Below are positions 8,190 through 17,837 of a stretch of DNA of 64,000 bases, one piece after another; position 1 is the first letter of the stretch; each line of letters opens with the position of its first letter. Origin of the DNA: JARRKU01 sp963675565 (GTDB lineage Bacteria; Desulfobacterota; Desulfobacteria; Desulfobacterales; Desulfosarcinaceae). A program made the position numbers and the translations under genes. The notes under the pieces are model-generated. The model did not search any database. It saw only the letters and a list, made by a program, of their open reading frames with translations, and had not been told where the DNA came from. The stretch lies in the NCBI GenBank assembly GCA_963675565.2, contig CAXXYD010000004.1:372001-436000 (forward strand), in the 5' to 3' direction.

Positions 8190-8897
8190 AATCCGGATCC
8201 GGAGGGCCCGGCGGTGGCCCGTTCCTGACAGGGGTAGAGCTGTCAGGACCAAGTGATCTACAGTTTCCAGTGAGCTAAAGTGATCTACAGTTGAGGTTCG
8301 CGCTACGCGCGGGCCTGATCTTATCAATGGCAGAATTCCACAACTCGTCACTCACAACTCGCAACTGACAACTGGTCTTCTGCCCCTGCAAGGGGTAGAG
8401 CTGTCGGGCCCAAGTGATCTACAGTTTCCAGTGAGCTAAAGTGATCTACAGTTATGGTTCGCGCTACGCGCGGGCCGGATCTTATCAATGGCAGAATTTC
8501 ACAACTCGTCACTCGAAACTCGCAACTGACAACTGGTCTTCTGCCCCTGCAAGAGGGTAGAGCTATTACGTCCAAGTGATCTAAAGTTTCCAGTGAGCTA
8601 AAGTGATCTACAGTTGAGGTTCGCGCTGCGCGCGGGCCGGATCTTATCAATGGCAGGATTCCACAACTCGTCACTCGAAACTCGCAACTGACAACTGGTC
8701 TTCTGCCCCTGCAAGGGGTAGAGCTGTCGGGCCCAAGTGATCTACAGTTTCCAGTGAGCTAAAGTGATCTACAGTTGAGGTTCGCGCTACGCGCGGGCCG
8801 GATCTTATCAATGGCAGAATTCCACAACTCGTCACTCGAAACTCGTAACTCGAAACTGATCTATTGTGGCCTTCCCGCCAGGACCCGGTCTGAATAT
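8190..8897 (+). repeat. Four-unit tandem array of the 160-bp interspersed repeat
   Basis: The convergent gap between the YdcF-type gene and proB is filled by four near-identical units; the GGGTAGAGCT sub-motif recurs near 8232, 8392, 8555 and 8716 (period about 161). Each unit holds AGTGATCTACAGTT, TCCAGTGAGCTAA, a second AGTGATCTACAGTT, GGTTCGCGCTACGCGCGGGC (a potential hairpin), ATCTTATCAATGGCAG and a series of 7-bp AACTCGn steps. The array starts with CCGGATCCGGAGGGCCCGG and ends with CCGCCAGGACCCGG, inverted relative to each other. Orientation is opposite to the block at 5.5 kb. Units differ at scattered positions only, so amplification looks recent. Confidence 0.9.
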
Positions 8898-8926
8898 TGA
8901 CTAATTTGGATATAGGACGCGGCAAC

Positions 8927-10048
8927 TTACTCGGTGATCACCAGGTTATCGCGATGAATCACTTCGTCGTAGGGCTTTGCGCCCAGCCGGTCCTTGATCT
9001 GGGCGGTTTTCAGCCCCTGAATGGCTCGAATCTCCGACGATGTATAATTGACCAGCCCGATGCCCAGGGGCTGGCTCTTGTGGGTTTTGAAATGAACCGC
9101 CGCACCCTGCCCGAACTCCCCTTCCACATTGACAATGCCGCTGGGCAGGAGGCTTTTGCCGTTTTGCAGCAGGGCCCGGGCCGCACCGTCGTCGATCGTG
9201 ATACTGCCTTTGGGTTTGAGGGTGTAGGCAATCCAGCATTTTCGGCGCGGCAATTTTTTCTCTTTGGGAACGAAATAGGTGCCGTGCCGCCGGCCCTCGA
9301 ATAACTGGACCAATATATCGGGCTTGCTGCCTTTGGCAATGATCATGGGGACCCCGGCGGCCGTGACTTTTCTGGCCGCCCGGATCTTGCTGAGCATCCC
9401 TCCGGTTCCCAGAGCGCCGGGAATTTCCCCGGCATAAGCTTCAATCTCTTTTTTATACGTTGTCACTTCCGGAATCAGCTGCGCATCCTTCCAGGTCCGC
9501 GGGTCCTTGGTGTAGAGACCGTCGATATCGGTCAGGTTGATCAAGAAATCCGCATCCATCAGCAGCGTGATCATGGCGGAAAGGTTGTCGTTGTCACCCA
9601 GCTTGATCTCCTCTACCTTGACCGTATCGTTCTCGTTGATAATGGGCACCACCTTCCAGGCCAACAGCGCATACAGCGCATTGCGGGCATTGAGGTAGCG
9701 TTCACGGTTATTGAGATCCTCGCTGGTCAGCAGAATCTGGGCCACCTTTTTATCGCAACGGCCGAAGGCTTCTTCATAGGCGTACATCAGCCCGCTCTGG
9801 CCGATGGCTGAAATGGCCTGGCGCTGGGGAATCTCGTCCGGACGTTTGTCAAGCCGCATCCTTCGCAGGCCGGCCGCCATGGCACCGGAAGATACCAGCA
9901 GCACCTCCACCCCCCTGTCTATCAGAATGCAAATCTGGCGGGATATGGATTCAATGACACTGGTATTGAGCGTATTGCGGGCAGTCAGAATATTGCTGCC
10001 CACTTTCACTACGATGCGCTTGGCATTTTGTAATCGTACGGTCGGCAT
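8927..10048 (-). CDS. proB: Glutamate 5-kinase with PUA domain
   Basis: 373 residues, the usual length for the long ProB form. The amino-acid kinase domain (about 8-265) has KVGSNILTA, the VSSGAMAAGL loop, NENDTV and GTGGMLSKIRAA, all typical substrate and ATP sites. A C-terminal PUA domain follows (about 280-368, with GSITIDDGAARAL). It phosphorylates glutamate at the gamma carboxyl, the first step of proline synthesis, and is normally inhibited by proline. It lies directly downstream of proA on the same strand, separated by about 110 bp that contain a partial repeat, so the two probably form one unit. Confidence 0.96.
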   Translation of the reverse strand: MPTVRLQNAKRIVVKVGSNILTARNTLNTSVIESISRQICILIDRGVEVLLVSSGAMAAGLRRMRLDKRPDEIPQRQAISAIGQSGLMYAYEEAFGRCDKKVAQILLTSEDLNNRERYLNARNALYALLAWKVVPIINENDTVKVEEIKLGDNDNLSAMITLLMDADFLINLTDIDGLYTKDPRTWKDAQLIPEVTTYKKEIEAYAGEIPGALGTGGMLSKIRAARKVTAAGVPMIIAKGSKPDILVQLFEGRRHGTYFVPKEKKLPRRKCWIAYTLKPKGSITIDDGAARALLQNGKSLLPSGIVNVEGEFGQGAAVHFKTHKSQPLGIGLVNYTSSEIRAIQGLKTAQIKDRLGAKPYDEVIHRDNLVITE

Positions 10049-10067
10049 TACATTTTTCCAGTATTGG

Positions 10068-10156
10068 TAAGACCGGGTTCAGAGGGTCCCGCAGATTCGG
10101 TTTCCAGTTGCAAGTGACGCGTTTCCAGTTATGGTTCGCGCTGCGCGCGGGCAACG
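10068..10156. repeat. Partial repeat-family copy between proA and proB
   Basis: Contains ACCGGGTTCAGAGGGTCC (inverted-end type), two TTTCCAGTT segments with a CAAGTGACGCG tract, and GGTTCGCGCTGCGCGCGGGC immediately after the proA stop. The AGTGATCTACAGTT motifs are missing. It is best matched by the inverted degenerate copy at 757-872, suggesting a distinct short subfamily. Confidence 0.6.
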
Positions 10157-10158
10157 CA

Positions 10159-11457
10159 CTATTTCATAAACGGTTTGTCCAATTTGCGATGGGTAAACGC
10201 CTTGCCTTCGGGCCCACTGTAGTCGGCAACCACATGCCCGTTGCCCACCAGGCGCCACTGGTAGATCAGCAGCCCCTCGAGCCCCACCGGGCCGCGCGCA
10301 TGGATCTTTTGGGTACTGATGCCCACTTCGGCGCCCAAACCAAACCGGAAACCGTCGGAAAAACGGCTGGAGCAGTTCCAGAATGCATCCGCGGTATCCA
10401 CCCGGTTCATGAATTCCAGGGCCCTTTCCCGATCACCCGTGACAATCACATCGGTATGGCCTGAGCCGTAGGTGTTGATATGGTCGATGGCAACGTCCAG
10501 GGAGGGCACCACCTTGATGGAAACAATCAGATCCAGATATTCGGTCCGCCAGTCCGATTCATCCGCCGGCACCCCATCGACAATTCGCAGGGTTTTATCG
10601 CAGCCCCGCAATTCCACTCCCCTGGCTATCAGCGCGGCCTGAAGGCTGGGCAGCACAGACCCGGCAACGGCTTCATGGACCAGGATGGTTTCGGCGGCAT
10701 TGCAGACGGCCACATATTGGGTTTTGCTGTCAACAGTGATTTTAACGGCCATCTCCAGATCCGCAGCCTTGTCGATGTAAACATGGCAAATGCCGTCGGC
10801 ATGCCCCAGCACCGGAATATGCGTGTTATCCATGATATGCCGGACAAAGGCATTGCTGCCCCGCGGAATGATTAAATCGACATACGTATCCAAATCCAGC
10901 ATCTCGGCCACATCGGAGCGGGTCTCCAGCAGCCCCAGCCATCCGTCGGGTATCCCCGCATCAACGGCTGCCCGGTCGATGAGATCGGCCAGAATCCGAT
11001 TGGTCCTGGCCGCCTCGCTGCCGCCTTTGAGCAACACGCCGTTTCCGCTTTTCAGGCACAGGGAGGATATCTGAACCAGCGCATCGGGGCGGGACTCGAA
11101 AATTACCCCCACAACGCCGATGGGGCTGCTCACTTTAAACAATTCGAGCCCCTGATCCAATTCCAGGGCACTCAGGGTTCGGCCCACCGGATCATCAAGC
11201 TGGATCAGACTTTCCAGGCCGGCGCACGCCGCATCGATCTTGGACAGGTCAAACCGCAGCCGCTTCAATAGCGGGACAGCCAGTTTCTCTTGCTCGGCCT
11301 GCCGAAGGTCTTCCCGGTTGGCCGCAACAATATCATCCGCATGGGCCTTCAATGTCCGTGATATTCGGGCCAGCGCCGAGTTCTTGACTTCGCTGGGCAC
11401 AGCCGCCAGTCGGGGGGCGGCCTGTTTTGCTCTTGCCGCAGTTTTTTCAATATCCAT
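10159..11457 (-). CDS. proA: Glutamate-5-semialdehyde dehydrogenase (gamma-glutamyl phosphate reductase)
   Basis: 432 residues from the ATG at 11457. Upstream in-frame starts exist (11463, 11472 and out to 11553), but the 11457 start aligns with the N-terminus of characterised ProA proteins and has GGAG at the right distance. The aldehyde-dehydrogenase-type fold is evident: SSPIGVVGVIFESRPD, KSGNGVLLKGGSEA, the catalytic cysteine in VAVCNAAETILVH, and RFSDGFRFGLGAEVGIST near the C-terminus. It reduces gamma-glutamyl phosphate to glutamate semialdehyde with NADPH, the second step of proline synthesis, and pairs with the adjacent proB. Confidence 0.96.
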   Translation of the reverse strand: MDIEKTAARAKQAAPRLAAVPSEVKNSALARISRTLKAHADDIVAANREDLRQAEQEKLAVPLLKRLRFDLSKIDAACAGLESLIQLDDPVGRTLSALELDQGLELFKVSSPIGVVGVIFESRPDALVQISSLCLKSGNGVLLKGGSEAARTNRILADLIDRAAVDAGIPDGWLGLLETRSDVAEMLDLDTYVDLIIPRGSNAFVRHIMDNTHIPVLGHADGICHVYIDKAADLEMAVKITVDSKTQYVAVCNAAETILVHEAVAGSVLPSLQAALIARGVELRGCDKTLRIVDGVPADESDWRTEYLDLIVSIKVVPSLDVAIDHINTYGSGHTDVIVTGDRERALEFMNRVDTADAFWNCSSRFSDGFRFGLGAEVGISTQKIHARGPVGLEGLLIYQWRLVGNGHVVADYSGPEGKAFTHRKLDKPFMK

Positions 11458-11965
11458 TGCCATGGGCTCCATCTGTTCAAGAATAAAAAAGCGTCTTTTA
11501 CATACACCAACGCGGTGAAAAATCAAATGGATAACCGGCGCGGGAACCGACAACCCGCCGTGCCCCCAACAGTCTCCGGTCGACCCGGCGCCTGCCGCCG
11601 ACTACCTCCGTAATTTTGCCCGGAGCAATTCAGTCCTGCTTTCTTTTTATAATTCCCAATTATCGGTGAATTCTCAAACAGCCATTCATCAAACGTTTCC
11701 GTCTCGATTTGGGTTTTAGGCCTGATGCAAATTATATTACCGAATTCATGATAAAATCGAAGCCAACCAGAGCGCAGGTCAGACAACCTGAAACCTGAAA
11801 CGGGGATGAAGGCGTTCTTTATTCGAAATCATCAATATTGTAAATCAGACCGGGGCGTGGTAACAGGGTGGGATCTTTAGACTCAGGAATGAGCCCGGCG
11901 GCCTTTGCAGGTCTTGCCCCCCGCCGGAGTAAGGCTAAAAAACAATCAATATAGAGGAGGGAGAG
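11458..11965. other. Intergenic region between proA and the liv operon, no gene seen
   Basis: About 500 bases between divergently transcribed proA and the liv operon. The middle (about 11640-11760) is noticeably AT-richer. An 87-codon minus-strand frame (11523-11786) has no recognisable motif and no good RBS. At about 11835-11870 the segment CAATATTGTAAATCAGACCGG resembles the outer end of the 160-bp repeat. The liv promoter presumably lies here, but I see no clear -35/-10 pair. Confidence 0.4.
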
Positions 11966-13144
11966 ATGCGTAGACTTACCACATGTTTGGCTATCGTAAT
12001 TGCTCTGACGTTGGCTTTTACCACCAGTTCCTGGAGCCGCAGCCGCGAGGCAGTGATCAAGGTCGGTTTGAATGCCCCCATCACCGGAGATATCCCCAAA
12101 GTGGGTGAAGGCTCCAAGTATGCCGCCCAAATGTGGCTCGAGGACATCGAAAAAGCCGGCGGCCTCGATGTCGGCGGTAAGAAATACAAAGTCGAAGTCA
12201 TCATCGAAGACAACGAATCCAAGGCTGAATCGGCCGTCAAGGCCAATACCAAGATGATTACCGAAGACGAAGTCATCGCCATCGTGGGGCCCCAGGCATC
12301 CAGTCAGGCCATACCGGCCGGCGGCGTGGCCAATAACTATGAAACCCCCATGATCAGCCCCTGGTCCACCAACCCCAACACCACCAAGGATCGCCCCTAC
12401 GTGTTCCGCGGCTGTTTCCTCGACCCGTTCCAGGGACCGGTGGTGGCCAACTTCGTCAAGGAACAATTTGGCTTCACCAAAGCGGCCGTTCTGTTCGACG
12501 TGGCCAGCGATTACCCCAAAGGGTTGGCCGAAGTTTTTAAAAGTGCCTGGGAAAAGATCAATGGCCCCGGATCCGTGGTGGCCTATGAAAGTTTTACCAC
12601 CAAAGATGCGGACTTCAGCTCCCAGCTGACCAAGATCATCAACTCGGGCGCCGAATTCTTCTTTACCCCGCAGTACTACAATGAAGTGGCCCTCATCGTA
12701 AAGCAGGCCCACGAACTGGGATGGAAAAAACCCATCGTGGGCAGTGACAGCTGGGGTTCCGCCGAAACCGTGGCCCTGTGCGGCAAGGACTGCTACGGCC
12801 TCTTTTTCAGCACCCATTATGCGGCCGCCGGCGCCAAGGGTGCCACCAAGGTTTTCATTGATCGCTATAAAGCCAAATACGGCTATGTGCCCGATGATGT
12901 CGCCGCTCTGACCTGGGATTCTCTAAGGCTGGTACAGCAGGCCATCCAGGATGCGGGAAAAATCACCGGCAAAATCAAAACGGACCGCAAAGCCGTCCGT
13001 GACGCCCTTGCCAAGATCAAAAACTTTGACGGCATCACCGGTAAAATGACCTTCACGGAAGACGGCGACCCCATCAAATGCGCGGTCATCGTGCGCATCA
13101 ACGATCAGGGCGAGTACGAATTCTTCAAATCCGTTTGCCCGTAA
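11966..13144 (+). CDS. Branched-chain amino-acid ABC transporter, periplasmic binding protein
   Basis: 392 residues. An N-terminal signal peptide (about 1-25) is followed by the type I periplasmic binding fold: IKVGLNAPITGDIPKVGEGS, then EDNESKAESAVKANTKMI and VGPQASSQAIPAGGVANNYE, diagnostic of LivJ/LivK-like receptors. It captures leucine-type or other amino acids for the LivHMGF transporter encoded next. RBS GAGGAGGGA sits just before the ATG. It is first in a five-gene transporter operon and is separated from livH by a strong stem-loop, which may set a high receptor-to-permease ratio. True ligand is not predictable from sequence. Confidence 0.92.
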   Translation: MRRLTTCLAIVIALTLAFTTSSWSRSREAVIKVGLNAPITGDIPKVGEGSKYAAQMWLEDIEKAGGLDVGGKKYKVEVIIEDNESKAESAVKANTKMITEDEVIAIVGPQASSQAIPAGGVANNYETPMISPWSTNPNTTKDRPYVFRGCFLDPFQGPVVANFVKEQFGFTKAAVLFDVASDYPKGLAEVFKSAWEKINGPGSVVAYESFTTKDADFSSQLTKIINSGAEFFFTPQYYNEVALIVKQAHELGWKKPIVGSDSWGSAETVALCGKDCYGLFFSTHYAAAGAKGATKVFIDRYKAKYGYVPDDVAALTWDSLRLVQQAIQDAGKITGKIKTDRKAVRDALAKIKNFDGITGKMTFTEDGDPIKCAVIVRINDQGEYEFFKSVCP

Positions 13145-13204
13145 ACGACGGGAAATGCGCCGGCGCCTGCTGACAGGCGACCGGTCATGATAGACCCATA
13201 AAAT

Positions 13205-13242
13205 CAGGGGCAGGGCGGTCGAAGCCGAGCGCCCTGCCCCTG
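13205..13242 (+). promoter_or_regulatory. Strong stem-loop between receptor gene and livH
   Basis: Perfect 13-bp inverted repeat (CAGGGGCAGGGCG at 13205-13217, complement at 13230-13242) with a 12-base loop. No T tract follows, so a simple intrinsic terminator is unlikely; a 3'-end-stabilising or attenuating hairpin that favours receptor mRNA fits its place. Confidence 0.6.
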
Positions 13243-13267
13243 CTCTATTGCAACCGGGAGCACATCC

Positions 13268-14191
13268 ATGGACTTTTTTCTGCAAAACGTCGTCAACGCC
13301 CTGCAATGGGGCAGCTTCTACGCCCTCATCGCACTGGGGTACTCCATGGTTTACAGCATCATGATGCTGTTCAACTTCGCCCACGGCGATATATTCATGA
13401 CGGGTTCATATATCGGATACGGCATTGCCACCCTTTTGCTTGTCCTGGCAGCATCCGTAGGCCTGGCCCTGCCTGGTTGGGTGATGCTTGCCCTGACCAT
13501 CGTCATCTCCATGATCCTGACCTCCTTTCTGGGTATTTTGATCGAACGCATCGGATACCGGCCCCTGCGCGATGCACCCCGGGCGTCGGCCGCCATTACC
13601 GGTTTGATGATCGGTATCATCCTGGAAACCGGCAACCTGGCCGTTCTGGGTGCCCGCCGTCTGAGTTTTCCCGAATTGATCCAGTCTGCCACCTACGATC
13701 TGGGCGGCGTTTTCGTCACCAACAAAAAAATCCTCATCGTGGTGGTCTCCCTGCTGCTCATGTTCGCCCTGCACCAATTCATTCAGAAAACACGTTACGG
13801 CATGGCCATGCGCGCCATGTCGTTCGATTTCCAGGTGGTTCCCCTGATGGGGGTTTCGCTGAACATGATCGCGCCGCTGACCTTTGCCCTGGGATCGGCG
13901 CTGGCGGCGGCAGCCGGTATCCTGTACGGACTGGCCTACCCGGTGCTCGACCCCTACATGGGGGTCCTTCTGGGATGGAAAGCCTTCGTTGCGGCCATTT
14001 TGGGGGGCCGCGGCTCGATCCTTGGCGCGGCGCTGGCCGGGTTCCTGCTGGGATTCATCGAAATCTTCGTACCCATGATTTTTCCGTCCACCCTGCGCGA
14101 CCTGATTGCCTACTCGATCATTTTGCTGATTTTGACCTTCCGGCCGCATGGATTTTTCGGTACAGCGCACAGCACCCAGTTGAGACTGTAA
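13268..14191 (+). CDS. livH: Branched-chain amino-acid ABC transporter permease LivH
   Basis: 307 residues, about eight hydrophobic segments, the usual LivH size. Family hallmarks are ALGYSMVYSIMMLFNFAHGD near the N-terminus and LGGRGSILGAALAGFLLG near the C-terminus (the permease contact loop). It forms half of the membrane channel with LivM. Second gene of the transporter operon; a GGGAG site precedes the ATG. Confidence 0.94.
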   Translation: MDFFLQNVVNALQWGSFYALIALGYSMVYSIMMLFNFAHGDIFMTGSYIGYGIATLLLVLAASVGLALPGWVMLALTIVISMILTSFLGILIERIGYRPLRDAPRASAAITGLMIGIILETGNLAVLGARRLSFPELIQSATYDLGGVFVTNKKILIVVVSLLLMFALHQFIQKTRYGMAMRAMSFDFQVVPLMGVSLNMIAPLTFALGSALAAAAGILYGLAYPVLDPYMGVLLGWKAFVAAILGGRGSILGAALAGFLLGFIEIFVPMIFPSTLRDLIAYSIILLILTFRPHGFFGTAHSTQLRL

Positions 14192-14248
14192 TGAAGCGAA
14201 TCGCCCCCATGAAAAATGACCATCAAAATACCAACAAGAAGGATGACC

Positions 14249-15544
14249 ATGGAAGCCATTGATCTGCAGGCCGACGCCCTGCCTTCCAGAATATCCCGTA
14301 TCCGCGCCGCTTTCTCCCAGGTGCCTGCCCTGGGCTGGCTGGCGGGTATATTATGTACGGTTCTCATCGAAACCATGTGGGGAGATCCATTGTCATACCA
14401 GCTGTATCTGCCCAAACTGCCCGTACTCTTCGGCTGCCTGATCATGTTCAAACAGCCGACCCTGATTCCCAGCGCCCTGGCATACGATATCCTGGTCTAC
14501 CTGCTTCCCATCGCCGCGGTGACCCTTGCCACCCGGAAAATAACCAATGCATTGGCCGCCCAGCTCAGCCGCCTGCCCTTGTGGCTCTCCGGCTTGATTC
14601 ATCTGGGGCTGCTCTACCTGGCCCTGCACTTTTGGGCCGACCTGAGCGATTACCGCGAACTGGTGATCAAGCTCACCATGATCGCCGTTATGCTGACCCT
14701 CAGCATCAACCTGATCAACGGCTATATGGGAGAATTTTCCTGCTCGCACCCGGGGTTCATGGCCCTGGGCGCCTATGCGGCATCCACCATCACCCTGCTC
14801 TTTTTCACCAATGACCGTATGTTCGGCGAAGCCCTGATGCCGCCGGCGCTGGGGCCCTGGTTTTTCCCCCTGGCCCTGATTATCGGCGGTTTCGTGGCTT
14901 CAGCCGGCGCCCTCATCGTGGCCATTCCCTCGTTTCGCACCCGGGGGGATTACCTGGCCATCATCTCCCTGGCGTTCATGTTCATCGTCAAGAGCTTCGT
15001 TGAAAACATGGAGTGGATCGGCGGGCCGAGGGGCATGGGCAGCCAGCCCAACTGGTCCACCCTGCCGGTGGTTTTCGTCTGGATGGTGATCTGCGTGTGG
15101 GTGATCAACAATTTCGTGCGTTCGATTTACGGCAAGGCCCTCAATGCCGTAAGAGACAACGAAATCGCTGCCGATGCCATGACTGTCAACACCCGCAAAA
15201 CCAAGATGGTGGCCTTTCTGCTGGGAGCCTTCTGGGCCGGTGTGGCCGGCGGCCTCTTTGCCCATGTGATGCGTTTTATCAATCCCGGCACCTTCGGCAT
15301 CCAGCGCCTGGCGGAAATTCTGGCCATGGTCTACTTCGGCGGGCTCAACTCGGTGGTGGGCTCCATCTTCGGTGCCGTGAGCATCAACCTGATCAGCGAA
15401 ATGCTGCGACCCCTGGAAATCTACAAGTGGATCGTAATTCCCCTGATCCTGATCCTGGTCATGATCTACCGGCCCACCGGCCTGATCGCCTTTCGGGAGT
15501 TCGATATCAAGAAAATTCTGCAGCCCAAGCTGGATAAGGATTAA
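14249..15544 (+). CDS. livM: Branched-chain amino-acid ABC transporter permease LivM
   Basis: 431 residues from the ATG at 14249, chosen because AAGAAGG lies six bases upstream; an in-frame ATG at 14216 is an alternative. The N-terminal third holds extra hydrophobic segments. The conserved permease core follows, with GYMGEFSCSHPGFMALGAYA, PSFRTRGDYLAIISLAF and YFGGLNSVVGSIFGAV. It is longer than many LivM proteins because of the extended N-terminal membrane region. It pairs with LivH. Confidence 0.93.
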   Translation: MEAIDLQADALPSRISRIRAAFSQVPALGWLAGILCTVLIETMWGDPLSYQLYLPKLPVLFGCLIMFKQPTLIPSALAYDILVYLLPIAAVTLATRKITNALAAQLSRLPLWLSGLIHLGLLYLALHFWADLSDYRELVIKLTMIAVMLTLSINLINGYMGEFSCSHPGFMALGAYAASTITLLFFTNDRMFGEALMPPALGPWFFPLALIIGGFVASAGALIVAIPSFRTRGDYLAIISLAFMFIVKSFVENMEWIGGPRGMGSQPNWSTLPVVFVWMVICVWVINNFVRSIYGKALNAVRDNEIAADAMTVNTRKTKMVAFLLGAFWAGVAGGLFAHVMRFINPGTFGIQRLAEILAMVYFGGLNSVVGSIFGAVSINLISEMLRPLEIYKWIVIPLILILVMIYRPTGLIAFREFDIKKILQPKLDKD

Positions 15545-15556
15545 GGAGACGACACC

Positions 15557-16326
<770 letters not shown>

Positions 16327-16327
<1 letters not shown>

Positions 16328-17040
16328 TGCAATTGTCCGTTGAAAATCTGCAGGTCTCCTATGGCAAGATCAAGGCGTTGCACGGCCTCAATTTCCATAT
16401 CGATCAAGGCGAAATCGTCTGCATTATCGGCGCCAACGGCGCCGGAAAAAGCACCACCCTGCGCGCCATCTCCCGCCTGCTGGACGCCGATCCCGGTTCC
16501 AAAATGACCTTCATGGACCAGAACCTGCTCCAATACCCGCCGGACAAAGTGGTGAGCCAGTTGGGCATCTCGCATGTACCCGAAGGCCGGCGGCTGTTCG
16601 GCAACCTGACGGTGACCGAAAATATGGAACTGGCCACTTTTGCCCGCAAGGACAAAGAAAATTTCAAGCGCGACAAGGATGTGGTCTTCGACATTTTCCC
16701 CCGCCTCAAAGAACGCGAATATCAGATGGCGGGGACCTTGAGCGGCGGCGAGCAGCAGATGCTGGCCGTGGGCCGTGCTTACATGAGCGGCCGCAAGATG
16801 ATGCTGCTGGACGAACCCTCCATGGGGCTGGCTCCCTTGCTGATGCTCTCCATGTTCGACGCCTTGAAGGAGATCAACGCGGCCGGCACCACCATCTTGC
16901 TGGTGGAACAAAATGCCCGCCTGGCCCTTAAGTTCGCAACCCGCGGCTATGTCATCGAAAACGGCGAAATCGTCATTGAAGGCCAGTCCGGGGCGCTGCT
17001 CAGCGACCCCGAGGTTAAAAAAGCCTACCTGGGCGGATAA
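16327..17040 (+). CDS. livF: Branched-chain amino-acid ABC transporter ATPase LivF
   Basis: 237 residues. Walker A GANGAGKSTTL, LivF-type HVPEGRRLFGNLTVTENM, signature LSGGEQQMLAVGRA, Walker B MMLLDEPSMGL and switch region LLVEQNARLALK. Starts within the livG stop and ends one base into the next gene (TAATG), so all are translationally coupled. Confidence 0.95.
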
Positions 17041-17633
17041 TGATCCTCAAAACAGATCAATTGGGTCCGGCCTACCAGGCTTTTGCATCCCGCAGCGCCC
17101 CATTCCGGGAAAGCGCCGCATGTCAAAAAGGATGTGCCTTCTGCTGCAGCGACGCCGGCAGCATCCATATCACCACCCTTGAAGGCCTGGCTATCCGGGA
17201 CGCCGTGAACCACCTGCCGGCGCCCCAGCGCAAAAGCGTTCAAAAAAACCTGGCCAGGGATATGAAGCGCCGGGAAAATGGGCAATCGTCACGCTGTCCC
17301 TTTCTGATGAAAAACAATGCCTGCATGATTTACGTCCACCGTCCGTTTGTCTGCCGGCGGATCTACTCCCTTGAAACCTGCGGCAAAACCCGGCCGCCAT
17401 TGCTGAGCCGTCAGGTCATGGAAATGGCCGATCAAACGATCTGTGAGCTTCAGCGGCTCGATGACACCGGTTACTCCGGACACCTCTCCTACATTCTGCA
17501 TATGCTGGATACCCCCGTATTCCTTGAATCCTACCTGGCCGGTGAATTCAGGCCCGAAGCGATCATGGATTTCGGCAAAACCCACAAGATCCTGATCAAC
17601 CGGATGGCTGCGAAGCCGCCATCGATCAAGTAA
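17040..17633 (+). CDS. YkgJ-family cysteine cluster protein
   Basis: 197 residues. The cysteine pattern CQKGCAFCC (about residue 23), CPFLMKNNACMIYVHRPFVC (centre) and a further Cys in SLETCGKTRP matches the YkgJ/UPF0153 zinc- or iron-binding family. No signal peptide, so cytoplasmic. Its ATG overlaps the livF stop, which makes it the last gene of the liv operon, although the family has no known link to amino-acid transport. It could be a metal-dependent modification or reductase factor; function unproven. Confidence 0.82.
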   Translation: MILKTDQLGPAYQAFASRSAPFRESAACQKGCAFCCSDAGSIHITTLEGLAIRDAVNHLPAPQRKSVQKNLARDMKRRENGQSSRCPFLMKNNACMIYVHRPFVCRRIYSLETCGKTRPPLLSRQVMEMADQTICELQRLDDTGYSGHLSYILHMLDTPVFLESYLAGEFRPEAIMDFGKTHKILINRMAAKPPSIK

Positions 17634-17721
17634 CCGGCAGGCTGCCGTTTCCAACTGACGACATGCGCAAACCCATGCGATGACGGACATTTATCCATTC
17701 ATGGGCAGTCTATTAAGAAAG

Positions 17722-17751
17722 TTGACCATACAGGTCAAAAAGAGCTATAGT
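17722..17751 (+). promoter_or_regulatory. Promoter with overlapping operator upstream of the octahaem cytochrome gene
   Basis: TTGACC (17722-17727), 18-base spacer, TATAGT (17746-17751) form a near-consensus sigma70 promoter. A perfect 6-5-6 inverted repeat, TTGACC-ATACA-GGTCAA (17722-17738), covers the -35 element, as expected for a repressor or redox regulator site. Inferred from sequence only. Confidence 0.5.
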
Positions 17752-17787
17752 GGATTTTACCTACTTTTAATTGCCGCATCCGTGTGT

Positions 17788-17813
17788 CAAATCCATATCA
17801 CTGTATGGATTTG
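17788..17813 (+). promoter_or_regulatory. 5'-leader hairpin of the cytochrome gene
   Basis: Perfect 10-bp inverted repeat CAAATCCATA/TATGGATTTG with the 6-base loop TCACTG, in the untranslated leader 24 bases before the ATG. It could be an mRNA hairpin or a second protein site. Confidence 0.45.
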
Positions 17814-17837
17814 TCCTAAAGCACAGGAGAACGTCGG

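Noticed and set aside
8190..8897. Regular direct repeats resembling a CRISPR array
   Set aside because: The unit is about 160 bp, repeats abut without unique spacers, and no cas gene is near.
8109..8925. Minus-strand frames with the recurring peptide IRSGPRVARTSTVDHFSSLE
   Set aside because: They are translations of the four tandem DNA repeats; differences between copies do not favour synonymous changes and no RBS precedes them.
11523..11786. 87-codon minus-strand frame upstream of proA
   Set aside because: No motif, no RBS, and it overlaps the proA leader; probably non-coding.
11819..12817. 332-codon minus-strand frame opposite the liv receptor gene
   Set aside because: It is the antisense of a strongly conserved binding-protein gene; composition is Gly/His-rich as expected of antisense in GC-rich DNA.
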